DNA from: Lentzea californiensis
GTDB lineage: Bacteria > Actinomycetota > Actinomycetes > Mycobacteriales > Pseudonocardiaceae
Length of the DNA stretch: 64,000 nucleotides
Direction of reading: 5' to 3'
NCBI RefSeq assembly: GCF_024648825.1
Contig: NZ_JANBBE010000003.1
Span: forward strand, 496,001 to 560,000
Shown: piece by piece, positions 32,996 to 43,400 of the stretch
Layout: the number at the start of each line of letters is the position of its first letter
How positions within the stretch are numbered: the stretch's first letter is position 1
Notes under the pieces: model-generated
The model's database searches: none
Seen by the model: the letters and a program-made list of their open reading frames with translations, nothing else
Told to the model about the DNA's origin: nothing
Program-made: the position numbers and the translations under genes

Positions 32996-33018
32996 AGTAA
33001 ATGAAGATTGTGTAAAAA
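32989..33018 (+). promoter_or_regulatory. Candidate internal promoter for the second NRPS gene
   Basis: TTGACC (32989-32994), an 18-nt spacer, then TAAAAA (33013-33018) followed by T. This is the best sigma-70-like pair seen in the gap. It would start a short leader just ahead of the GGGGAGGGG ribosome site of the second synthetase gene. It suggests that the downstream genes need not depend on the first 31-kb gene for transcription. Confidence 0.4.
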
Positions 33019-33042
33019 TGACGCCAGGGGAGGGGCTTATCT

Positions 33043-36000
33043 GTGATCGAAGATATGTATCCGTTGGCGCCCGTTCAGCAGGGCATGCTGTTCCACGTCC
33101 TGGAAGCGCAATCGGACAAGGGCGTCTACTGGGCGCAAGGGCTCTACGAGTTCGACGGGGTGCTCGACCTCGACGCCATGCGGCGCTCGTGGGAACTGGT
33201 GGTCGCCCGCCACGCCGTGCTGCGCACGGGATTCGTGTGGGAGGGCGTGCCCGAGCCGCTCCAGGTCGTCATGGGTGATCTCCAGGTGCCCTTCCAGGTG
33301 CACGACTGGACCACCGTGACCGACCAGCAGGCCGCGCTCGACGAGCTGCTCGCCCACGACCGCGCCCAAGGCTTCGACCTCACCCGGCCGCCCCTCATGC
33401 GCGTGCACGTCATCGTCGACGGCACCAGCCACCACCGGATGGTGTGGGCCCTCTACTCCGGGCTGTGCGACGGCTGGAGCGTGCCCGTCGTCCTCGAGGA
33501 GGTCGGCGCCACCTACGACGCCCTGTGCAGCGGCACGACCCCCGAACTCGAACCCGTCCGCCCCTACCGCGACTTCATCGCCTGGCTGGGCAAGCGCGAC
33601 CGCGCGGAGGCGGAAGCCTTCTGGCGCGACTACCTGGCCGGCTTCGACGCCCCGACGGCGTTGCCCGTCGACCACTCGGTCCGCGACCACTGGGCCCAGG
33701 GACGCCGCCGCGCCGAGCTGCCGGAGGCCCTGACCACCTCGATCATGGACCTCGCCCGGCGCAGGCGCGTCACGCCGTCCACGGTGATCCAGGCGGCGTG
33801 GGTGCTGCTGCTGTCCGCCTACTCCGGTGACGACGAGGTCGTCTACGGCCTCACCGTGTCCGGCCGCCCGGCGGACCTGCCCGGCGTCGAGTCCATGGTG
33901 GGCGTCTTCATCAACACCCTGCCCGTGCGCGTGAAGGTGGCGTGGGAGCGTTCCTTCGCCGACTGGCTGGGGGAGCTGCAGGCGAACCAGGTCGCGGTGC
34001 AGCGCTACGAGTTCACCGCGCTCTCGGACATCAAGCGGTGGTCGGATCTGCCGCGCGGCAGCGGTGTCTTCGACAGCATCGTGGTGTTCGGCAACTACCC
34101 GCAGGCACTGCTGTCCGAAGAGGACGAAGAAAGCGACGGCGATGAGGACCGCTTCGGTGCCCTCGACTCCATCGAGCAGGTCAACTACCCGATCGCGTTC
34201 GCGGTCGACCTGGAGGACACGCTCAAGATCGAGGCCGAGTTCTCCACCGGAGCGTTCGACGAGGCCACCGTCGACCGGCTGCTCGACCAGCTGCAGGCCG
34301 TGCTGGCCGCCGCGGTCGCCGGTCCTGACCGGCCCGTGCGTGAAGTGACGCCGGCGCCGGTGACCGGCTGGGGCACGGGCCCCGCGTTCGACGAGCCGTA
34401 CGCCGGCCTGGCCGAGCGGTTCCGGTCGGCTGTCACCGAGTTCGGCGACCGGCAGGCTGTTCGTGACGGCGACTCCGTGCTGACCTACGCCGAGCTGGGC
34501 GAGCGGGTGGCGCGGGTCGCGTCCGGCCTGCGCGCCGCCGGTGTGCGTGAGGAGACGCGGGTCGGCCTGTGGTTCGAACGATCCGCTGACCTGGTCGTCG
34601 CGATCCTGGCTGTGACGCGGGCGGGTGGCACTTACGTGCCGCTCGACCCCGCGTTGCCGCACGGCCGGCTGCGTGACGTGCAGACCGCCGCCGGCGTCGA
34701 GCTGGTGGTGTCCCGGGGCGACTACGCCCTGGACGGCCCGCGCGTCGTCGAGTTCGCGGACCTGGTGACCGGCCCGGCCGAATGGCCGGAACTCGTTGCC
34801 ACGCCGGAACGTCTGGTCTACACGATGTTCACGTCGGGCTCGACCGGCGTGCCCAAGGGCGTCGAGGTCACCGAGGAGGGTGTTGTCCGCGTCGTGCTCG
34901 ACCCCGCGGTGACCGCCGTGCCCGGTGACGTGGTCGCGCACATGGCCGCCGTGTCGTTCGACGCGTCGACCTGGGAGATCTGGACCGCGTTGCTGAGCGG
35001 CGCGACGCTCGCCGTGGCCTCCGCGAACCTGGCCGAGCGGCTGGACGTCGCCAAGCTCTTCGCCGACCACGGCGTCACGTTGTCGTTCATGACCACCGGT
35101 CTGTTCCACCAGTTGGCGGACACCGATCCCGGTGTGTTCGCGGGGCACCGCAAGGTCCTCGCCGGCGGCGAGGCGATGTCGCCTCTCCAGGCGCGCAAGG
35201 TGCTCGACGCGAACCCGTCCGTGGCGATCTACAACATGTACGGCCCGACCGAGTCCACTGTGTACGCGTCGTTCCACGACATGCACACCGGGCGGCTCGG
35301 TCCGTCGTCGGTCCCGATCGGCACCGCTTTGCGGGGCCTGCGCTTCTACGTGCTGGACCGCTGGCTCCAGCCGACGCCGGTCGGCGTGCCGGGAGAGCTG
35401 TACATCGGCGGCACCGGCCTCGCGCGTGGCTACGCGGGCCGGGCGGACCTGGCCGCGGAACGGTTCGTCGCCGACCCGTACGTGCCGGGTGCGCGGATGT
35501 ACCGCACCGGTGACCTGGTGCGGTGGGGCGCGGACGGTGCGGTCGACTTCGTCGGGCGCACGGACGACCAGGTCAAGATCCGCGGCTTCCGCGTCGAGCC
35601 GGGCGAGGTCGAGCACGTGCTCGTCGGCCACCCGGACGTCGCCAACGCCGCCGTGATCGTGAACGACAAGCGCCTGATCGCCTACGTCGTGAGCACCACC
35701 GAACCGGCGGACCTGCGGCGCTTCCTCGCCGAACGCCTGCCGGAGTTCCTGGTGCCGTCGGCGATCGTGCCGCTCGGCGAACTGCCGTTGAACACCAACG
35801 GAAAGCTCGACGTGCGCGCGCTGCCCGACCCCGGCGCACCCGAGAGCACCTCCGCGTACGAACCGCCCAGCACCGATGCCGAACGCACGCTCGCCGAGGT
35901 GTGGTCGCAGGTGCTCGGCGTCGAACGGGTCGGCGTCCACGACAACTTCTTCGAACTGGGCGGCGACTCGATCGTCAGCCTCCAGATCGTCTCGCGGTCC

Positions 36001-37470
36001 CGTGCCGCCGGGCTGCGGCTGGAGATCGCCGACCTCTTCACCCACCAGACCGTCCACGAGCTCGCCGCCCGCGCCGGCACGTCCGAGCCCAGCTCGGCCG
36101 ACCAGGGCACCGTCAGCGGCCCCGTGGCGTTCACGCCCATCCAGAGCTGGTTCCTCCGCGAGGACCTGCCGCAACGCGACCACTTCAACTGGTCCGGCAT
36201 GTTCGAGCTGGCCCAAGGAACCGACGCGGACGCGATGCGGGCCGCGCTCGGCACCGTCGTCGCCCACCACGACGCCCTGCGGTTGCGCCTGAACGGCGAC
36301 ACCCAGGAGAACGCGCCCGCCGAGACCGCCGAACTCCTGACCGTGCTCAGGACGGACCTCGACGGCACGGCGCTGGACGAGGCCGTCACCGCGGCCATGA
36401 CCACGGCGCAGACGTCGCTGAGCCTCACGGACGGTCCGCTGCTGCGTGCCGTGTACGTGGATCGCGGCGACAAGCCCGCGTGGTTCGGCCTCACCGTGCA
36501 CCACTACGTCGTGGACGCGGTCTCCTGGAACGTCCTGCTGGAAGACCTCGACACCGCGTACTCCGCCGGTGCGCTGGAGCCGAAGACCACGTCGTACCAG
36601 GAGTGGGCCGCCGCACTGGAGGCGTTCGACCCGCAGGACGAGCTGCCCTGGTGGCGTGAGGTCGTCCAGACGGCCACGGCCGTGCCCACCGACCTCGACG
36701 GACCCAACACCGAGGACTCGACCGAGTCCGTCCGCATCGCGCTCGACGCGGACCGCACCTCGGTCCTGCTCACCCAGGCCCACCGCGCCTACCGCACCCA
36801 GGGCCACGAACTGCTCCTGGCCGCACTGCTCCAGGTCCTCGGACGGTGGACCGATACGGGTTCCGCCGCCATTGACCTGGAAAGCCATGGCCGTGAGGCG
36901 ATCGCCGACGGCATCGAGCTCAGCCGCACGGTCGGCTGGTTCACCGCCATCCACCCCGTCGGGCTGCACCACGACGACCTCGGGGACGTCGCCGGTGTCA
37001 TCAAGGCGGTCAAGGAACAGCTGCGCGCCGTGCCGCGCCGCGGTGTCGGTTACACCGTGCTGCGCGAGCGGGACGAGCAGCTCCAGAACGCCCTGGCACG
37101 CCCGGTCGTCTTCAACTACCTCGGTGGTGTCGACGCCGCGGAGGACGACGCCGTGGGCCTGTTCGCCCGCGAGCTCTCCGAGGACCTGTGCGGCCCCGCC
37201 GAAGGTGATGGCGGCCTGCGCTCGCACGTGCTCGGCGTCGAGGTCGTCCAGGCCGCCGACCGATCCCTGTCCGTGGAGCTGCAGTACAGCACCAACCTGC
37301 ACGAACGTTCGACGATCGAACGGCTCGCCGAGGCCTACGTGGCAGCGCTCGCCGGCATCGTCGACCACTGCCGGTCCGGCGCGCACGGCCTCACGCCGTC
37401 CGACGTGGCCCTGGCGTCCCTCGACCAGTCCTCTTTGGACGCCCTGGTCGCGCGCACGCCCGGACTGACC
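33043..37470 (+). other. NRPS module 8: C(degenerate) - A(Leu-like) - T - E
   Basis: Residues 1-1476. The C domain has Y138-S-G-L-C-D143-G where HHxxxDG is expected, like modules 2-7, even though its A domain is of a different type. The A domain has FDASTWEIW and MYGPTESTVYA. The carrier serine is 976. The E domain reads H1153-H-Y-V-V-D-A1159, with the usual Gly of HHxxxDG replaced by Ala; LESHGRE, PRRGVGY and FNYLG are present. Confidence 0.85.
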
Positions 37471-40400
37471 GACGCCTACCCGTTGTCGCCGTTGCAGCAG
37501 GGCATGCTCTTCCACGCCGTCGAGTCACCGGACAGCGGCGTCTACTGGACGCAGGACGTGCGGGAGCTGACCGGCGATCTCGACGTCGACGCGATGCGCG
37601 CGGCCTGGCAGCTCGTGCTCGACCGGCACCCCGCGCTGCGCACCGGTTTCGTCTGGTCCGGTGTGCGCGAACCGCTCCAGGTCGTCGTGAGCGACGTCGA
37701 GGTCCCCTTCGAGGTGCACGACTGGTCTGACGTCACCGATCCCGACGCCGCCGTCGAGCAGTTGCTCGCCGAAGACCGTGCTCGCGGCTGCGACCTCGCC
37801 ACCGCACCGCTGCTGCGCGTGCAAGTCGCCAGCGGACGCGGACGCCACTGGATCCTCCTGGCGTTCCACCACCTCTACGCGGACGGCTGGAGCATCCCGC
37901 TGCTGTGGGACGAGGTCACCGCCGCCTACCAGGGCGAGTCGCTGCCGCCGGTGCGGCCGTACCGCGACTTCATCGCGTGGCTGGCGCAGCGCGACTCCGC
38001 CGAGGCCGAGGAGTTCTGGCGCGAGTACCTCGCCGGGTTCGACTCGGCGACGCCGTTGCCGGTCGACCGGGCGGTGCGCGAGCACTGGGCCCAGGACCGG
38101 CGCGAGCTGGCGCTGCCCCGCGACGTCACGACGGCACTCGTCGCCCTGGCCCGCGACCGGCGGGTCACCCTGTCGACCGTCGTGCAGGCGGCATGGGCCG
38201 TGCTGCTGTCGGCCTACTCCGGCGAGGACGACGTCGTGTTCGGCCTGACCGTGTCCGGGCGCCCGGCCGACCTGGCCGGGGTGGAGTCGATCGTCGGCCT
38301 GTTCATCAACACCCTGCCCGTGCGCGTGAAGGTGGCGTGGCAGCGGTCGTTCGCGGACTGGCTCGGCGACCTGCAGGAGAACCAGGTCGCCGTGCAGCGG
38401 CACGAGCACACGCCGCTCGCCGACATCCAGCGCGTGGCCACCGGTGGCCTGTTCGACAGCATGCTCGTCTTCGGCAACTACCCGCAGGGCGAGGCGCCGG
38501 AGGAGGGCGAGGAGGACCCCGAGGAGCTGTTCGCCTCGACCGACTCGGTCGAGCAGATGCACTACCCGATGATCCTCGCCGTCGACCTCGAAGCGACCCT
38601 GAAGGTGGAGGCCAACTTCTCCACCGGCGCCTTCGACACGTCCACTGTGGAGCGTCTGCTCGGTCAGCTGGCCGAGGTGCTCACCGCCGTCGCCCGCCGG
38701 CCTGCCGCGGCCGTGCGCGAGGTGACTCCCGCGCCCGTGACCGGGTGGGGTCTGGGGCCTGTGCTGGACGAGCCCTTCATCGGGCTGGCCGAGCGGTTCC
38801 GCCTCTCTGCCGCGCGTTTCGCCGGCGAGGTGGCCGTGCGTGACGGCGACCGTGAGCTGACCTACGCCGAACTGGGCGAGCGCGTGGCTCGCGTGGCGTC
38901 GGGTCTGCGTGCCGCCGGTGTGCGTGAGGAGACGCGGGTCGGGCTGTGGTTCGAACGGTCCGCGGATCTCGTCGTCGCGATTCTCGCCGTGACGCGGGCG
39001 GGTGGCACTTACGTGCCGCTCGACCCCGCGTTGCCGCACGGCCGGCTGCGTGACGTGCAGACCGCCGCCGGCGTCGAGCTGGTCGTCTCTCGTGGCGACT
39101 ACGCCCTGGACGCGCCGCGCCTCGGCGTGGCCGACCTGGCCGGTCTCGCCGCGGAACCCGAGGACCGGCTGGTGCCGTCGTTGCCGGAGCGGCTCGTCTA
39201 CACGATGTTCACGTCGGGCTCGACCGGTGTGCCCAAGGGCGTCGAGGTCACCGAGGAAGGTGTCGTGCGGGTCGTGCTCGACCCGGCGGTCGCCGCACAC
39301 CCCGGCGATGTCGTGGCGCACATGGCCGCGGTGTCGTTCGACGCCTCCACGTGGGAGATCTGGACGGCGTTGCTGAGCGGTGCGACGCTCGCCGTGGCAC
39401 CCGCGAACCTTGCCGAACGGCTGGACGTCGCCACGTTCTACACGACGCACGGCGTCACGTTGTCGTTCATGACCACGGGTCTGTTCCACCAGCTGGCGGA
39501 CACCGACCCCGGTGTGTTCTCGGGGCACCGCAAGGTCCTCGCCGGTGGCGAGGGCATGTCTCCGGTCCAGGCGCGCAAGGTCGTCGACGCGAACCCGTCC
39601 GTGGCGATCTACAACATGTACGGCCCGACCGAGTCCACTGTGTACGCGTCGTTCCACGACATGCACACCGGACGGCTCGGCCCGGCCACCGTGCCCATCG
39701 GTGACGCCCTGCGCGGTCTGCGCTTCTCGGTCCTCGACCGCTGGCTCCAGCCGACGCCGGTCGGCGTGCCGGGAGAGCTGTACATCGGTGGCATCGGCCT
39801 GGCCCGCGGCTACGCGGGTAGGGCGGACCTGGCCGCCGAGCGGTTCGTGCCCGACCCGCACGTGCCTGGCGCTCGGATGTACCGCACCGGTGACCTGGTG
39901 CGGTGGGGCGCCGATGGCGCGGTCGACTTCGTCGGTCGCACCGACGACCAGGTCAAGATCCGCGGGTTCCGGGTGGAGCCGGGCGAGGTCGAGCACGTGC
40001 TCGTCGGACACCCGGACGTCGCCAACGCCGCCGTGGTCGTTCGTGAGCTGCCGCAGGGCAAGCGTCTCGTCGCCTACGTCGTGGGCACCGCCGAGCCGGC
40101 CGATCTGCGCGCGTTCCTCGGTGAGCGGCTGCCCGAGTTCCTGGTGCCTTCGGCGATCGTGCCGCTCGACGAGTTGCCGTTGAACAGCAACGGAAAGCTC
40201 GACAAGCGCGCGTTGCCGCTGCCCGAGGCACCGGAGTCCGCGAGCCACGAGGCACCCGGCACCGACGTCGAACGGGCCCTCGCCGCGGTGTGGTCGGAGG
40301 TGCTCGGCGTCGACCGCGTCGGCGTCCACGACAACTACTTCCAACTGGGTGGCGACTCGATCGTCAGCCTCAAGATCGTCGCCAGGGCGCGGGAAGCGGG

Positions 40401-43400
40401 CCTGGAACTGAAGATCGCCGACATCTTCACGCACCAGACCATCCAGCAGATCGCCGCCCACACGGGCGTCGCCACCACCACGGCGGTCACCGCGAAGCCG
40501 CTGGCCGACCTGGAGCCCCTGCGGGCACGGGTGCCGGACCTGGTCGACGCCTACCCGTTGTCCCCCATGCAGCAGGGCATGCTCTTCCACGTCCTGGAGG
40601 CGCCCGCCGACACCGCCGTGTACTGGGCGCAGGACGTGCGCGAACTGCGCGGACCGCTCGACGTGGCGGCCATGCGGGAAGCCTGGCGCACCGTCGTCGG
40701 TCGTCATCCCGCGTTGCGCAGCGCGTTCGTGTGGGAGGGCGTCGAGGAACCGTTGCAGGTCGTGGTCGGTGGGGTCGACGTGCCGTTCGAGGTGCTCGAC
40801 TGGACCTCCGTCGCCGATCCCGGTGCCGCGCTGGACGACCTGCTCGACGCCGACCAGCGGCGCGGGTTCGACGTCACGACGGCGCCGTTGTTGCGGGTGT
40901 ACGTGGCCGACCGGGGCGACCGCCAGTGGGTCGTGTTCACGTTCCACCACCTGTACCTCGACGGCTGGAGCATCCCGCTGGTCTGGGACGAGGTGTTCGC
41001 CGCCTACCGGGGGCAGTCGCTGCCGCCGGTGCGCCCCTACCGCGACTACATCGCCTGGCTCCAGGAACAGCCCTCCGCCGACGACTTCTGGCGCGAGTAC
41101 CTCGACGGCTTCACCTCGCCCACGGCGCTGCCGGTCGACCGCACCACCCGTGTGCACTGGGAGCAGGGCAGGCGCCACCGCGAACTGCCCGAGAGCGTTG
41201 CCCTCGCGCTGGAAGGGCTGGCGCGACGTGAGCGCGTCACGATCAGCGCCGTCGTGCAGGCCGCGTGGGCGTTGCTGCTGGCCTCGCACAGCGGCGACGA
41301 CGACGTCGTCTTCGGCCTCACCGTGTCGGGACGCCCGGCCGAGCTGGCCGGTGTCGAGTCCATCGTCGGACTGTTCATCAACACGCTGCCCGTGCGGATC
41401 AAGGTCCCCGGCGACCGCACGCCGTTCGACCAGTGGCTGCGGACCGTCCAGGACGGACAGGTCGCCGCGCAGCGGTTCGAGCACTCGCCGCTGGTCGACA
41501 TCCAGCGCGTGGCCGGGGTGCCGAGGCTGTTCGAGAGCATCGTCGCGGTCCAGAACCTGCCCGGCGGGTTCGACGACGGTGACGGTGACGACGACACCGA
41601 TGAGTTCGACTCACCCGCGCTGCTCGAACAAGGGCGCTACCCGCTGAAGCTCGTCGTCGACGTCGACGGCCAGCTGGCACTGCTGTGCGAGTACTCCACG
41701 GGCGCGTTCGACGACGCCACCGTCGAGGCGCTGCTGGACCAGCTCGAACGCATCCTCACCACGGTCGCCGCGGTGCCCGGCACGTCCGTGCGGGAGATCG
41801 CCCTGCTCGACGCCGCCCAGCGCGCCGAGGTGCTCGGGTGGAGCTCGTCGGAGTCCCGCGAGATGCCGGCGGCCCACCTGGCCGAGCTGTTCGGCCGTCA
41901 GGTCGCGGCGCACCCGGACCGTCCGGCACTGCGCGGCGGCACCGAACTCACCTACGCCCAGCTCGACCGCAGGGCCGCGGGTGTCGCGGAGTGGTTGCGC
42001 GCCAACGGTGTCCGCGCGGGCACCAGGGTCGGGCTCCACCTGGACCGCGGCCCCGAGCTGATCATCGCGATGCTCGGCGTGATCGGCGCAGGCGGCAGCT
42101 ACGTCCCGCTGGATCCGGCCCAGGGCACCGCCCGGCTCGCCCAGATGATCGGCACCGCCGGAGTCGGACTCGTCGTCACGGCAGGGGAGTGGCCTCTCGA
42201 CATCCCGCGGGTGCGCGTGCTCGACGCGAACGTGCTCGACCTGCCTGAGGCAAAGGGATCCCTGCCCGTCGCCGGCGGGCTGGACAGCGAGCTGTACGTG
42301 CTGTTCACGTCCGGTTCGACGGGCGTGCCGAAGGGCGTCTCGCTGACCCACGAGGGCGTGGCCAGGGTCTGCACCGACCCCGCCGTGCGCGTCGAGCCCG
42401 GCGACGTCGTCTCGCACCTCGCCGGCATCGGCTTCGACACCGGCGCGTTCGAGATCTGGCTGGCGCTGCTCAACGGCGCCACCCTCGTCGTCGGTCCCGC
42501 GGACCTCGCCGAACGGATGGACGTCGGCAAGTTCCTGCGAGAAAACGGCATCACCGCCTCACTGCTCACCACCGGTCTCTTCCACCAGCTGGTCGAGACC
42601 TCGCCCGACGTCCTCGACGGCCTGCGCCTGCTCGTGGTCGGTGGTGACGCCCTGCAGGCCCAGCACGCCCGCACGGCTCGCGAACGCCGTCCGGACCTGC
42701 GCATCGTGAACGCCTACGGGCCCACCGAGACCACCATGACGTGCACGATCCACACACTCGACGACATCGGCGCGCAGGTGCCCATCGGCAGGCCGTTCGC
42801 GGGCATGCGGGCCTACGTCCTCGACCCGTGGCTGCAGGTCGTGCCGGCGGGCGTGGCGGGCGAGCTGTTCGTCGGCGGCCCCGGCGTGGCCCGTGGTTAC
42901 GTCGGCCGCGCTGACCTCACGGCGGAGCGGTTCGTCCCCGACCCCGCGGGATCCGGGGATCGCCTGTACCGCACCGGTGACCGCGCTCGCTGGCGCTCCG
43001 GCGGCACGCTCGAGTTCCTCGGCAGGGCCGACGAGCAGGTCAAGATCCGGGGCTTCCGGGTCGAGCCCGGCGAGGTCGAGGCACTGCTGGGCACTCACGA
43101 CGACGTGCGGGCCGCGGCTGTCGTGGCCACGTCGTCCGGAACCGGCAAGCGCCTCGTGGCCTACGTGGTCACCAGCGCCGGCACGGCCGAGCTGCGCACG
43201 TTCCTGCGCGAGCGGCTGCCCGACTACCTGGTGCCCTCGGCGTTCGTCGAACTCGACGCCCTTCCCCTGACGCCCAACGGCAAGCTCGACCGCCGGGCCC
43301 TGCCGGAACCGGCGGCGCCGGAGTCGGACGGCGCGTACGTCGCGCCGCGCACCGACGCGGAACGGGCGCTGGCGGGCATCTGGGCGAAGCTGCTGGGCGC

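Larger units (their letters stand above)
32827..33042. other. Intergenic gap between the two NRPS genes
   Basis: 216 bp, clearly more AT-rich than the genes on either side and unusually long for this otherwise tightly packed cluster. It holds a 12-bp palindrome CAATTTAAATTG at 32917-32928, an inverted repeat at 32972-32995 and a candidate promoter at 32989-33018. Confidence 0.6.
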
